Source of the DNA: Thioclava electrotropha | GTDB taxonomy: Bacteria; Pseudomonadota; Alphaproteobacteria; Rhodobacterales; Rhodobacteraceae | Length of the DNA: 64,000 nucleotides | Reading direction: 5' to 3' | Assembly: GCF_002085925.2 (NCBI RefSeq) | Contig: NZ_CP053562.1 | Span: 62,001-126,000 of the forward strand | Shown: piece by piece, positions 17,159 through 26,052 of the stretch | Numbering within the stretch: the stretch's first letter is position 1 | Layout: each line of letters begins with the position of its first letter | Made by a program: the position numbers and the translations under genes | The notes under the pieces: generated by a model | The model's database searches: none | Told to the model about the DNA's origin: nothing | What the model saw: only the letters and a program-made list of their open reading frames with translations

Positions 17159-17416
17159 TCAGCTCGCCAGCATCTGATCGAGCTTGCCCGAATGTTCGAG
17201 CGCATGCAGCTCGTCGCAGCCGCCGATCGGCTCGTCGCCGATGAAGATCTGCGGGACGGTCCGGCGGCCATTGGCGCGCTGGGTCATCGCGGCGCGCAGT
17301 TGCGGCTCGCGGCCGACATCGGTTTCCTCGTAGGAGATGCCCTTCTTGTCCAACAGGCGCTTGGCCATGATGCAGAAGGGGCAGGTGCTGGTGACGTAGA
17401 TTTCGACGCGTTTCAT
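17159..17416 (-). CDS. grxC: Glutaredoxin 3
   Basis: 85 residues from ATG 17416 (AGGG upstream); a TTG two codons earlier is possible. The active site is TCPFCIMAKRLL (CxxC), with TVPQIFIGDEPIGGCDEL providing the cis-proline and glutathione-binding residues. It reduces protein disulfides and mixed disulfides using glutathione in the cytosol. Confidence 0.93.
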   Translation of the reverse strand: MKRVEIYVTSTCPFCIMAKRLLDKKGISYEETDVGREPQLRAAMTQRANGRRTVPQIFIGDEPIGGCDELHALEHSGKLDQMLAS

Positions 17417-17451
17417 TCTCAATTCCCTTTGGTCTGCGAGACTATAGGGAT

Positions 17452-18210
17452 TTAGGGTGCCTTCGCAACGCGTGCCAGTGTCACAGTGCAGATCGGCTCT
17501 GCACCTGCGCTCAACGCCGCCTCCGTCGCGGCGGAAAGCGTGGCCCCCGAGGTCATAACATCATCGACGATCAGGAGCGGACGCCGCTGCAGTAGCGCGG
17601 CGTGGCGCGGCGTGACGGTGATCGCGCCGTCGAGATTGGCGTGCCGCTCATCGCGAGTTTTGCCCTTCTGGCTCGACGTCGGGCGGGCGCGGGTGAAGAG
17701 ATCGGCGCAGTAGTCGTGGCCGGTGCGCCGGGCCAGCGCGCGCGCCAGTTCCGCCGCCTGATTGTAGCGTCGTCGCAGCAGCCGCAGCCGATGCAGAGGG
17801 ATCGGCGCGATCAGCGTGTCGGGCGTCAGCAGCGGCGCGGCAGCACGCGCCATCCAGTCGGCCAGCGGCGGCACCAGATCGAGCCGGTCGCCATGTTTCA
17901 GCGCCAGCACCAGATCGCGCCCGGTGCCCGCGTAATGCATCACCGTACGCCCCTGAGCCCATGGCCGCGGATGGGTGAGGCAATCATCGCAAAGGATGGC
18001 CGTGTCGCTTTCGCCCGGAAGGGGCGTGCCGCAGGCGTCGCAGACCGTGCCGCGCGCGAAAGTGGCCTCGGACCAGCACGCACCGCAGAGCCCGAAATCC
18101 GTGCCGACCGCGTCGCCGCAGGCGATGCAGCGCGTCGGGAAGAGCGCGCGCAATCCCAGACGTCCCGCCGCTAGCATCCGGCTCCGAACCTCGTTAAGGG
18201 TTTCTGCCAT
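17452..18210 (-). CDS. comF: ComF family phosphoribosyltransferase-like protein
   Basis: 252 residues from ATG 18210. An N-terminal zinc-binding part has TRCIACGDAVGTDFGLCGAC, VCDACGTPLP and ILCDDC. The C-terminal phosphoribosyltransferase-like domain has PIPLHRLRLLRRRYNQAAEL and the PRPP loop LLIVDDVMTSGATL. In competent bacteria the family acts in DNA uptake. Many non-competent species also carry it, and its biochemical role is not settled. Its start codon overlaps the divergent methyltransferase start codon in CCATGG. Confidence 0.88.
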   Translation of the reverse strand: MAETLNEVRSRMLAAGRLGLRALFPTRCIACGDAVGTDFGLCGACWSEATFARGTVCDACGTPLPGESDTAILCDDCLTHPRPWAQGRTVMHYAGTGRDLVLALKHGDRLDLVPPLADWMARAAAPLLTPDTLIAPIPLHRLRLLRRRYNQAAELARALARRTGHDYCADLFTRARPTSSQKGKTRDERHANLDGAITVTPRHAALLQRRPLLIVDDVMTSGATLSAATEAALSAGAEPICTVTLARVAKAP

Positions 18211-19045
18211 GGATACGCCGCCCCTTCTGACCGACCGCGAGGCGCTCGAGCGCCATAGATTTCGCGCCGCCCGTGCGCCCGAACTGTTTCTGCACGAGGA
18301 CGCGGCGGCTGAACTTGAGGAAAGGCTGCAAGAGGTTAACAGAACCTTTACGGAGCCAGCCCTGATCGCCGCTTTTCCCGAGCCGTGGCGCGAAATTCTT
18401 CCCGAGGCGAAGATCGTGGCCGATACGGATGTGCTCGATCTGGAGGAAGGCGCGCATGATCTGGTGGTCCACGCGCTCTGTCTGCATTGGGCGAATGATC
18501 CGGTCGGGCAGATGGTGCAGGCGTCGCGCGCGTTGAAACCCGACGGGCTGTTCATCGGCGTGATGTTCGGCGGTCAGACACTCAATGAGCTGCGCGCGGC
18601 GCTGGCGCAGGCCGAGGCCGCGATCACCGGAGGCCTGAGCCCGCGGATCGTGCCGATGGGTGAAATTCGCGATCTCGGCGCGCTGATCCAGCGGGCGGGG
18701 CTGGCGCTGCCGGTGGCCGATGCGGTGACGCGCAAGGTGACCTACGAGACGCCGCTGCGGCTGCTGTCGGACCTGCGCGCGATGGGCGAGACCAATGCGC
18801 TTGCCGCCCGCGATCGTCGCTTCCTGCGCCGCGATGTGCTGACCGAGGCGCTGCGGCTGTATATCGAGACCTATCAGGAGCCCGATGGCCGGGTGCGCGC
18901 GACCTTCGACATGGTCTGGCTCACCGGCTGGAAGCCGCATCCCGATCAGCAGAAACCGTTGCGTCCGGGGTCCGCGGCACAGCGGCTCGCCGATGCGCTG
19001 GGCACCACCGAGCACCCGAGCGGCGACAAGCCCGGCTCAGCCTAG
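18209..19045 (+). CDS. Class I SAM-dependent methyltransferase, NDUFAF5/BioC-like
   Basis: 278 residues from ATG 18209, preceded by TTAAGGG. The segment DLVVHALCLHWANDPVGQMV followed by ALKPDGLFIGVMFGGQTLNEL matches the BioC/NDUFAF5 subgroup, while the N-terminal glycine-rich motif usual in methyltransferases is weak here (FPEPWREILPEAKIVADTDV). The eukaryotic relative modifies complex I assembly. The bacterial substrate is unknown to me. It ends 9 bases inside the otsA 3' end (convergent overlap). Confidence 0.78.
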   Translation: MDTPPLLTDREALERHRFRAARAPELFLHEDAAAELEERLQEVNRTFTEPALIAAFPEPWREILPEAKIVADTDVLDLEEGAHDLVVHALCLHWANDPVGQMVQASRALKPDGLFIGVMFGGQTLNELRAALAQAEAAITGGLSPRIVPMGEIRDLGALIQRAGLALPVADAVTRKVTYETPLRLLSDLRAMGETNALAARDRRFLRRDVLTEALRLYIETYQEPDGRVRATFDMVWLTGWKPHPDQQKPLRPGSAAQRLADALGTTEHPSGDKPGSA

Positions 19046-20383
19046 CGCGTCGAGGAAGGACTTCGACCACCAATGCACGTCATAGGTGGTCAGCCCCTCC
19101 ATCAGGGACCGATAGCGTTCCCGCCGCTCTCCGCGCGACATCATCAGCGCGGTCAGCATCGAGGTGGCGACCTGCTCGGGATCGTGCGGATTGACCATCA
19201 GCGCCGCATCCATCTGTTCAGCCGCGCCCGCGAATTGCGACAGCATCAGAACGCCGGGATCGTCGGGGTTCTGGGCCGCGATGAATTCCTTCGCGACGAG
19301 GTTCATCCCGTCCATCAGCGGCGTCACGAGGGCCACATGCGAGGCGCGGTAAAGCCCCGCCAGCACTTCGCGCGGCACCGCCCGGTTGATGAAGCGGATC
19401 GGGACCCACTGAATGTCGGCGAACTGGCCGTTGATGCGGCCCGAAAGATGCTCGGTCTCTTCGCGGATATCGTCATAGGCCTGCACGCCCTCGCGGGTCG
19501 GCGGCGAGATCTGCAAGAGCGAGACGTAACGATGCCAGTCCTCGTGCCGCTCTAGAAACTCGCCGAAGGCGCGGAAGCGATGCGGCACACCTTTGGAATA
19601 ATCCAGCCGGTCGACGCCGATCATCAGCCGGCGATGATCCTTCACGATCCCGGCGGGCAGCTTATCGAACTCGGTCTCCGCCAGTTCCTGAAACTCGCGC
19701 GCATCGATAGAAATCGGGAAGGCGGCGATCCGGCATTGGCGAGGCGAGAGGTGCACGTAGCCCGCGCCCAGATTGGAGGCGTCGGCGATCTCGATCATCG
19801 AGTGGAGGCAGGCGCGCACGTCGCGCTCTGCCTGAAGGCCCACGAGGTCGTAATTCGCGATCCACTGGCAGACCTCGCGCCCGTTGGGCAGGGCCTGCAT
19901 CGCGGTCGGGCCGGGGAAAGGCGTGTGCAGGAAGAAGCCGATGGGATTGGTCACGCCCATCAGGCGCAGCTCGTAGGCCAGCGGCAGCAGATGGTAATCC
20001 TGCACCCAGATCCGGTCGTCGGGTTTCAGGAACGGCGCCACGAGCTTCGCGATCCGCCGGTTCACCTGCTTGTAGACGCCCAGATATTCCTGATGGATAT
20101 CCATCAGGTCGGCGCGGCCGTGGAATAGCGGCCAGAGCACCGAATTCGAATAGCCCGCGTAATAGTTGTCCTGCTCTTCCTGAGTCAGATCGAAGCAGTA
20201 GCGTCTGAACGGCCCACCCTCGATCTCGCGCAACTCTGCGGCAGGCGTGTCGGCGATCTCGCCCGAGGTGCCGATCCAGATGCCGCCGGTCTCCTCCAGC
20301 ACATCGCCAAGCGCCACGACCAGCCCGCCCGAGGGATTGGCCCCGGTGGGAATGCGGTTGGAGATGCAGATCAGGCGGCCCAT
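19037..20383 (-). CDS. otsA: Trehalose-6-phosphate synthase
   Basis: 448 residues, family GT20. It joins UDP-glucose and glucose-6-phosphate. Motifs are CISNRIPTGANPSGGLVVAL, VQDYHLLPLAYELR, FFLHTPFPGP, GVDRLDYSKGVPHRFRAF and MNLVAKEFIAAQNP. It follows otsB by 14 bases in one operon, giving the two-step OtsAB route to trehalose, an osmoprotectant. It uses UDP-glucose from galU. Confidence 0.95.
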   Translation of the reverse strand: MGRLICISNRIPTGANPSGGLVVALGDVLEETGGIWIGTSGEIADTPAAELREIEGGPFRRYCFDLTQEEQDNYYAGYSNSVLWPLFHGRADLMDIHQEYLGVYKQVNRRIAKLVAPFLKPDDRIWVQDYHLLPLAYELRLMGVTNPIGFFLHTPFPGPTAMQALPNGREVCQWIANYDLVGLQAERDVRACLHSMIEIADASNLGAGYVHLSPRQCRIAAFPISIDAREFQELAETEFDKLPAGIVKDHRRLMIGVDRLDYSKGVPHRFRAFGEFLERHEDWHRYVSLLQISPPTREGVQAYDDIREETEHLSGRINGQFADIQWVPIRFINRAVPREVLAGLYRASHVALVTPLMDGMNLVAKEFIAAQNPDDPGVLMLSQFAGAAEQMDAALMVNPHDPEQVATSMLTALMMSRGERRERYRSLMEGLTTYDVHWWSKSFLDALG

Positions 20384-20397
20384 TCGTCGTTCCTCAT

Positions 20398-21144
20398 TCA
20401 GCGTGCCACGGCAGCGGCGAGCCAGGCGCGCACATCCATCGGTTCGTCAAGGTGATAGCGCGCGACGCTCTCTCCGTCACCGACCTTGATGCCGAAGCCG
20501 CCATGCGCCTCTGCCCAAGCCAATGCGGGCTCGTCGGTCGTGTCGTCGCCCGCATAGACCGGATTGCGGCCGCCGAACTGCACGAGGTCTGACAGGATCG
20601 CCAAGGCGCCATCCTTCGAGAACCCCTCGGGGCGAATTTCGACCGCCATTTTCGCGGGCTGGATCGTGAAGCCGTCATAGCGCGCGGTCAGCTCTTCGGT
20701 GAAGGCTTCCACTTTGCCTTGCTTGGCGGGGTTGGAGCGGAAGTGGATCGCGGCGCCGTGGCTCTTGTCTTCAAAAATGAGATCGTGGTCCTGAGCGAAC
20801 CCGGCCAGATCCTCTTTGACCGCGCCCAGATGTTGTGGGGTCTCGGCCATCGGCGGCTCCATTCCGCGCGCTTCCGAGCCGTGGGAGCCGACCATCAACC
20901 CGTCGAACCCGTCGAGAAAACGTTCCAGCTCGTGCAGGGATCGCCCCGAGACAACCGCCAGCGCCCCATTGAGCGCCTCCGAGAGTTGTTCGAGCAAACG
21001 CGGCAGATTTTGCGGCACGATCACCGCATCCGGGCGGGGCGCTATGTCCACCAGACATCCGTCGAAATCTAGGAACAACGCGTCTCGCGACGGGTCGAGA
21101 GCGGGCGGGGCCGGTTTTTTCCCGGTCATGTCATCCATTGCCAT
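20398..21144 (-). CDS. otsB: Trehalose-6-phosphate phosphatase
   Basis: 248 residues from ATG 21144; ATGs at 21138 and 21129 are alternatives, since no ribosome site decides. It is an HAD phosphatase: ALFLDFDGCLVDIAP holds the catalytic aspartates, LAVVSGRSL is motif II, and VYAGDDTTDEPALAWA is motif IV. It dephosphorylates trehalose-6-phosphate from OtsA. The divergent hemH gene starts 114 bases upstream. Confidence 0.93.
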   Translation of the reverse strand: MAMDDMTGKKPAPPALDPSRDALFLDFDGCLVDIAPRPDAVIVPQNLPRLLEQLSEALNGALAVVSGRSLHELERFLDGFDGLMVGSHGSEARGMEPPMAETPQHLGAVKEDLAGFAQDHDLIFEDKSHGAAIHFRSNPAKQGKVEAFTEELTARYDGFTIQPAKMAVEIRPEGFSKDGALAILSDLVQFGGRNPVYAGDDTTDEPALAWAEAHGGFGIKVGDGESVARYHLDEPMDVRAWLAAAVAR

Positions 21145-21257
21145 GTGAAGACCGTAAGTGATCCTGTCCCGGTTGAATAGGCCGCATTGGCACAGATCGG
21201 GAAACCCGTTAAGTCGGGTGGAAGTTCCGCGATAAATGACGACAGGACAGTGACACG

Positions 21258-22313
21258 ATGACCAACGCCGCAAATCCGCGCCTTGCCCATGCCCCCGCCG
21301 ATCACCCGCCCGTCAAGGAAGCGAAGATCGGTCTGCTCGTCGCCAATCTCGGAACCCCGGACAACACCGATTACTGGTCGATGCGCCGCTATCTGAACGA
21401 GTTCCTCTCGGACCGGCGCGTGATCGATTACCCGGCGTGGAAATGGCAGCCGCTGCTGCAACTCATCATCCTGTCGAAGCGGCCCTTCAGCTCGGGCGCG
21501 AACTACAAAACGATCTGGAACAACGAGGCGGGCGAGAGCCCCCTGATGACGATCACCAAGCAGCAGGTCGCGAAGCTGCGCGACGCGGTCTCGGCGCGCT
21601 ACGGTCAGGACGTCGTCGTCGATTACTGCATGCGCTACGGCAATCCCTCGACCCAGTCCGTCGTCGACCGGATGGTCGCGCAGGGCTGCGAGAAGATCCT
21701 GTTCCTGCCGCTTTACCCGCAATACGCAGGCGCCACCTCGGCCACCGCGAACGATCAGTTCTTCCGCGCGCTGATGAAGCAAAAGCGCCAGCCCGCCGCG
21801 CGCGTCGCGCCGGAATATTTCGACAAGCCCTCCTATATCGACGCGCTCGCGCAATCGGTGGAGCGGGTCTATGCCACGCTCGACGAGAAGCCCGACGTGC
21901 TGGTCGCCTCCTATCACGGGATGCCCAAGCGCTATCTGATGGAAGGCGACCCCTACCATTGCCAGTGCCAGAAGACCTCGCGCCTGCTGCGTGAACGGCT
22001 CGGCTGGGACAAGGACGGGATCGACACGACTTTCCAGTCGGTCTTCGGCACCGAGGAATGGCTCAAGCCCTACACGGTCGAGCATGTCGCGGAGCTGGCG
22101 AAGCAGGGCAAGAAGAACATCGCAGTGATCTCGCCCGCCTTCAGCGCGGATTGCATCGAGACGCTCGAAGAGATCAACGGCGAAATCCGCGAGGCGTTCG
22201 AGCACGCGGGCGGTGAGAAATTCACCTATGTCCCCTGCCTCAACGATGACGATCTGCACATCAAGGCGCTGATGGAGGTGGTCGGAGAAAACCTCGCCGG
22301 TTGGATCGACTGA
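21258..22313 (+). CDS. hemH: Ferrochelatase
   Basis: 351 residues. It inserts ferrous iron into protoporphyrin IX, the last step of haem synthesis. KIGLLVANLGTPDNTDYWSM is the N-terminal signature, LPLYPQYAGATSAT is the conserved middle block, VASYHGMPKRYLMEGDPYHC carries the catalytic histidine, and ISPAFSADCIETLEEI is the C-terminal block. The start is preceded by ACAGTGACACG, a weak ribosome site. No iron-sulfur cysteine cluster was identified. Confidence 0.95.
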   Translation: MTNAANPRLAHAPADHPPVKEAKIGLLVANLGTPDNTDYWSMRRYLNEFLSDRRVIDYPAWKWQPLLQLIILSKRPFSSGANYKTIWNNEAGESPLMTITKQQVAKLRDAVSARYGQDVVVDYCMRYGNPSTQSVVDRMVAQGCEKILFLPLYPQYAGATSATANDQFFRALMKQKRQPAARVAPEYFDKPSYIDALAQSVERVYATLDEKPDVLVASYHGMPKRYLMEGDPYHCQCQKTSRLLRERLGWDKDGIDTTFQSVFGTEEWLKPYTVEHVAELAKQGKKNIAVISPAFSADCIETLEEINGEIREAFEHAGGEKFTYVPCLNDDDLHIKALMEVVGENLAGWID

Positions 22314-22460
22314 TAAAACTGTCGCGATCTGCGACGTCCTGCCTCACAGATTCGTGAGTGTCTTTTCTTATAAGTTCTGACGCGGGGGCAAGGGATCGCC
22401 GTGAAGGCGTACCCTGCGGACCGGCAACGACCGGGACGCTCAGAGCAGAAAGGAAAGAGA

Positions 22461-22793
22461 ATGCTCAAGACTATGGGACTGGTCGCCTTGGCGGCTCTCT
22501 ATGCTGGCGCTTCCTGGGCCGGGCACGCAAACCCGTGGGCGACCGAGGATGACGTGATTTACAACCAAGAGCACGAGGATAACCTCGTGAAATCCATCGA
22601 TACGCCCGGCGAGGATGAGATGCTCGGCGTCATGGTACGAAGCGCCCATGGCAAGCTCGACGGCTTGGCGGGCGGTTCGGGTTCGGGCGGCGGCACTGGC
22701 GGCGGTTCGGGTTCGGGCAGCGGCGCTGGTGGTTCGGGCGGCGGCAAGGGCGGCGGGTCCGGCCATGGCGGCGGCAAAGGTGGTAACCACTGA
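22461..22793 (+). CDS. Small exported glycine/serine-rich protein
   Basis: 110 residues, start preceded by AAAGGAAAGAG. Signal peptide MLKTMGLVALAALYAGASWA. The middle, HANPWATEDDVIYNQEHEDN and the following MLGVMVRSAHGKLDGL, looks folded and conserved. The last 40 residues are a low-complexity tail of G, S and later G, K, H. No function is known to me. A strong terminator follows. Confidence 0.7.
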   Translation: MLKTMGLVALAALYAGASWAGHANPWATEDDVIYNQEHEDNLVKSIDTPGEDEMLGVMVRSAHGKLDGLAGGSGSGGGTGGGSGSGSGAGGSGGGKGGGSGHGGGKGGNH

Positions 22794-22811
22794 TCGCTGT
22801 CCCATGAATTG

Positions 22812-22845
22812 AAAACCCCCGGGACTGCGTAGTCCCGGGGGTTTT
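22812..22845. terminator. Bidirectional intrinsic terminator
   Basis: A 15-bp perfect stem, AAAACCCCCGGGACT with AGTCCCGGGGGTTTT, around GCGT. It lies between two convergent genes and has T runs in both directions. Confidence 0.93.
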
Positions 22846-22869
22846 ACTTTGTCCGATGGGTGGCGTGGC

Positions 22870-23475
22870 TCAGATCAGCAGCACCTGCGTGCCGATCTTC
22901 GCGAAGCCGAACAGCTCCTGGATATGTTCGTTGTAAAGACCAATGCAGCCGTTCGAGCTTTTGCGGCCGATCTTGCGCGTGTCATGCGTGCCGTGGATCC
23001 GGTAATAGCGCCACGACAGATAGAGCGCATGGGTCCCCAGCGGGTTATCGGGGCCCGGCGGCACGTAATCGGGCCATTCCGGATTGCGCTTCTTCATCGA
23101 GGGGGTCGGCGCCCAGCTCGGCCCTTCGACCTTGCGGATCACCGAGGTCCGGCCGCGCCGCGTCAGCTCTTCCGAGACCGGCACCGAAGTCGGATAGAGA
23201 CGGTAGATCGACTGATCCGCCGACCAGTAATGCAAAGCCCGCGAATGGGTATCCACGAGGATCGCCCCACCGCGGAGGTTCGAGAAGTAGGGTTGCCAGT
23301 CGCGGTTCTGGAAGCTCGAAATATTGCGGCGCTGGTTGGTAAAGGCATTCGTTTCGAACTGCTCCTGACCGTAATCGGGCGTTTGCGCGCGGGCGGGCAG
23401 CGCGAGCCCCGCACCAAGGCAGGCGGCGGCGCCAAGGAAGGCGCGGCGATCGAAGGGCTTGCGCGTATGGGACAT
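22870..23475 (-). CDS. Exported L,D-transpeptidase (YkuD family)
   Basis: 201 residues from ATG 23475. The N-terminus FDRRAFLGAAACLGAGLALP with cleavage after ARA resembles a twin-arginine signal. The catalytic YkuD domain spans about residues 65-201, with HGTHDTRKIGRKSSNGCIGL containing the conserved histidine and catalytic cysteine. Such enzymes make 3-3 crosslinks in peptidoglycan or attach proteins to it. The divergent CAP lipoprotein and another L,D-transpeptidase lie next to it. Confidence 0.88.
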   Translation of the reverse strand: MSHTRKPFDRRAFLGAAACLGAGLALPARAQTPDYGQEQFETNAFTNQRRNISSFQNRDWQPYFSNLRGGAILVDTHSRALHYWSADQSIYRLYPTSVPVSEELTRRGRTSVIRKVEGPSWAPTPSMKKRNPEWPDYVPPGPDNPLGTHALYLSWRYYRIHGTHDTRKIGRKSSNGCIGLYNEHIQELFGFAKIGTQVLLI

Positions 23476-23643
23476 CTCAGGCTCCGGGTTCGCGACGGGG
23501 TCAATTACGATAAATATAATGTGATCGCGCGGCGGCGGCAAATCAAACTGGCGGGGATGTGCCCGCAAAGCGACAGAGGGGTTTGCGCGGCTGGGGACAA
23601 GCGTGTAATGCAGATTGACGTTTTAACGAGGGACGGACCAAAG

Positions 23644-24159
23644 ATGTTGCGCGCTTCTGTATTTGCGGTCTCCGCGATTGTGGCTCTGGCGGCTTGCCAG
23701 CCGACCGACACGCAGCCCAAGCTCGGGCCCGATGGCCTGCCGCTGCCGAAAGTCTACAACATCACCGCGAGCGATCGCTCCGTGATCCCGCAGCGCGTGC
23801 TGGAATCCGTGAACAGCCTGCGTTCGGCGCGCGGTGCCGCACCGCTGGTGCTGAACGACGCGCTCACCACGGCGGCGCTGGCCCATTCCAAGGACATGGC
23901 CGTGCAGAACCGTCCGTGGCACTGGGGCTCCGACGGCTCCTCGCCGCTGAGCCGGGCGCAGCGCGCCGGCTATCCGGGGCAGGTTCTGGGCGAGAATATC
24001 TCCGAGACCTACGAGACCGAGATGGAAACCCTCTCGGCCTGGATGAAGGTCGCCGATACGCGCGACGTGATCCTGAACCCTGCGGCGACGCAGATGGGCT
24101 TCTCGTGGTATCAGGAGCCGTCCGGCAAGATCTGGTGGACGATGGTCACCGGCAACTGA
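23644..24159 (+). CDS. CAP (SCP-like) domain lipoprotein
   Basis: 171 residues, start preceded by AGGGACGG. The lipobox AIVALAAC gives a lipoprotein. After a linker, residues about 55-171 form a CAP domain: LESVNSLRSARGAAPLVLND, ALAHSKDMAVQNRPWHWGSD, GYPGQVLGENISETY and the C-terminal MGFSWYQEPSGKIWWTMVTG. The two conserved histidines and the GENI glutamate are present. The function of bacterial CAP proteins is poorly known. Its neighbours are cell-wall crosslinking enzymes. Confidence 0.85.
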   Translation: MLRASVFAVSAIVALAACQPTDTQPKLGPDGLPLPKVYNITASDRSVIPQRVLESVNSLRSARGAAPLVLNDALTTAALAHSKDMAVQNRPWHWGSDGSSPLSRAQRAGYPGQVLGENISETYETEMETLSAWMKVADTRDVILNPAATQMGFSWYQEPSGKIWWTMVTGN

Positions 24160-24181
24160 GCCGAAGACCCGCCGCAAGCAA

Positions 24182-24205
24182 AAAGGGCCCCACGTGGGGC
24201 CCTTT
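24182..24205. terminator. Perfect 24-bp palindromic terminator
   Basis: AAAGGGCCCCAC meets its own inverse GTGGGGCCCTTT with no spacer bases. It lies between the CAP gene and the convergent L,D-transpeptidase gene. Confidence 0.9.
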
Positions 24206-24229
24206 GTCATTTCCGGGGGGACGCTGCGA

Positions 24230-24730
24230 TCAGGGGAAGATGAAGATCGGCGTGCCGTCGCGGACCATCGCGTAGATGTCGCGGATTTCCTTGTCCTTCA
24301 CCGCGATGCAGCCCGCGGTCCAGTCGCGACCCTTGCCTTTGTTCTTCCCGTCGCGGCCATGGATGAAGATATCGCCGCCCGCCTTCTTGCCCTGCGATTC
24401 CGCGAAGGCCACCTGCTGCGGATTCGGGTAGCTGATGCCGATCGACAGGTAATAGGCCGAGTTCGGATTGCGACGGTTGATGTAATAGAGCCCTTCCGGG
24501 GTCTTGCCGTCGCCCTCGAACCGCTTCGGCCCGACCGGATCGCCGCCAAGGCCCACCTTGTACTTCTCCAGCACCTCGTCGCCATGCAGCAGATACATCA
24601 TCCGCTGCGACTTGAAGAGCTGGATCTGAGTCACGGCGGGGCCGTTATAGGATTTGAATTTGCTGGAATCGCCACAGGCGGCCAGCGTGGCAAGGGCGCA
24701 TCCGCCCAAGAGGAGGGTTCGACGGTTCAT
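24230..24730 (-). CDS. L,D-transpeptidase lipoprotein (YkuD family)
   Basis: 166 residues. Lipobox CALATLAAC gives an N-terminal lipid anchor. The YkuD domain runs from about residue 30 to the end: IQLFKSQRMMYLLHGDEVL, LGGDPVGPKRFEGDGKTPEG, FIHGRDGKNK and the catalytic DWTAGCIAVKDKEI. It is the short family form with little besides the catalytic domain. Not close in sequence to the other L,D-transpeptidase at 22870, so the two have probably different targets. Confidence 0.88.
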   Translation of the reverse strand: MNRRTLLLGGCALATLAACGDSSKFKSYNGPAVTQIQLFKSQRMMYLLHGDEVLEKYKVGLGGDPVGPKRFEGDGKTPEGLYYINRRNPNSAYYLSIGISYPNPQQVAFAESQGKKAGGDIFIHGRDGKNKGKGRDWTAGCIAVKDKEIRDIYAMVRDGTPIFIFP

Positions 24731-24792
24731 GTTCGGCCTGTATTCGGAGACTGCTGTTTTGCAGTCTTTCTACCCGATTTTCGCCGTCGCAT

Positions 24793-26013
24793 CTAGCGGG
24801 TGAAAAGGGCCGCAAGCTCCACATGAGCGGAAAACCGGAATTGATCCACGACCAGCAGCTTGTCGAGCGTGAAGCCCGCCGCGATCAGCGTCTCTGCGTC
24901 GCGTGCGAAGGTGACCGGGTTGCAGGAGACATGGACGAGGCGCTTGAGCTTCGACGCCGCGATCTCGGCGATCTGCGCCTGCGCGCCAGCCCGCGGCGGG
25001 TCGATCACCACCGCGTCGAACTTCGCCAGCTCGTCGGGCAGAAGCGGACGGCGGAACAGATCGCGCGCCTCGGTGGAGACCCGGTGCAGGCCCTGCGACT
25101 GACGCCAGCCCTGATCGAGCGCCTCGGTCATCGCCGCGACCCCTTCGACCGCGTGGACCTCGGCCAGTTCGGCCAGCGGCAGCGAGAAGGTGCCGCAGCC
25201 CGCGAACAGATCGGCCACCTTTTTCGCGTTGCCAATCGCCGCTTTCGCGAAGGCGGTCAGCACCGCTTCGCCGTGATGGGTCGCTTGCAGAAACGCGCCC
25301 GGCGGCGGCACGACCTTGGCCTTGCCGAATTGCTGGATCGCCGGTCGCCGCCCCGCGACGACCTGTCCGTTCCAGCTGAGCCGGGCGAGATCGTGGCTGC
25401 GCGCCAGACCCGACAAAGCCTCGAATTGGGCCGTATCAGGGTCTTTTCCGCCCTGTGCCGCGAGTTCCAGCCCGGCTCCCGACAGTGTCAGGGTGAAGGC
25501 GATTTCGCCTTTGCGCGAGCCTGCAATCGCGGTCGCCTCATGCAGCATCGGGATCGCGGCCAGCAGTTCGGGCCGCAGGATCAGACAGTTCGGTATCTCG
25601 ACGACCGTGTCCGAGGCGCGGGCGTGAAACCCGACCAAGGTGCCCTTCTTCGTGCGCCGTCCCGAAAGCGTCGCCCGCCTGCGGGAATTCAGCGGGGAGG
25701 TCGCGATGGTCATCTCCGGCACGGGCAGGTTCCGCGCGGCCAGCGCCTGACGTACCACGTCCATCTTCCATTCGGCGGTGAACGCCTCGGATGCATGCTG
25801 CATCGAACAGGCCCCGCAGGAACGGTAATGCGGGCAGGGCGCTTTGACGCGCTCGGGCGAGGGCGTCACGATTTTCGGCTGCGCGATGCGGCCATCGACC
25901 ACCTCGCCCTCGACCACCTCACCGGGAAGCGCCATGGCGACATGCACGGTCCCCTCGGGGCCATGGGTCACGCCGTCGGCATGCAGGGACAGTCGCTCGA
26001 TTTCGTAGGTCAT
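24793..26013 (-). CDS. 23S rRNA (uracil-C5)-methyltransferase, RlmD/RumA-like
   Basis: 406 residues. An N-terminal TRAM-like part leads to an iron-sulfur motif in CPHYRSCGACSMQHA (CxxxxxCxxC). The methyltransferase domain has VADLFAGCGTFSLPLAELAE, AVVIDPPRAGAQAQIAEI and the nucleophile motif LVHVSCNPVTFARDAETL. The family methylates U1939 or U747 of 23S rRNA, or tRNA. Which base is modified here is not certain. Confidence 0.9.
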   Translation of the reverse strand: MTYEIERLSLHADGVTHGPEGTVHVAMALPGEVVEGEVVDGRIAQPKIVTPSPERVKAPCPHYRSCGACSMQHASEAFTAEWKMDVVRQALAARNLPVPEMTIATSPLNSRRRATLSGRRTKKGTLVGFHARASDTVVEIPNCLILRPELLAAIPMLHEATAIAGSRKGEIAFTLTLSGAGLELAAQGGKDPDTAQFEALSGLARSHDLARLSWNGQVVAGRRPAIQQFGKAKVVPPPGAFLQATHHGEAVLTAFAKAAIGNAKKVADLFAGCGTFSLPLAELAEVHAVEGVAAMTEALDQGWRQSQGLHRVSTEARDLFRRPLLPDELAKFDAVVIDPPRAGAQAQIAEIAASKLKRLVHVSCNPVTFARDAETLIAAGFTLDKLLVVDQFRFSAHVELAALFTR

Positions 26014-26052
26014 GCGCCTTCTCTAGCTGCGCGGCGCGGGTCAGAAAAGACC

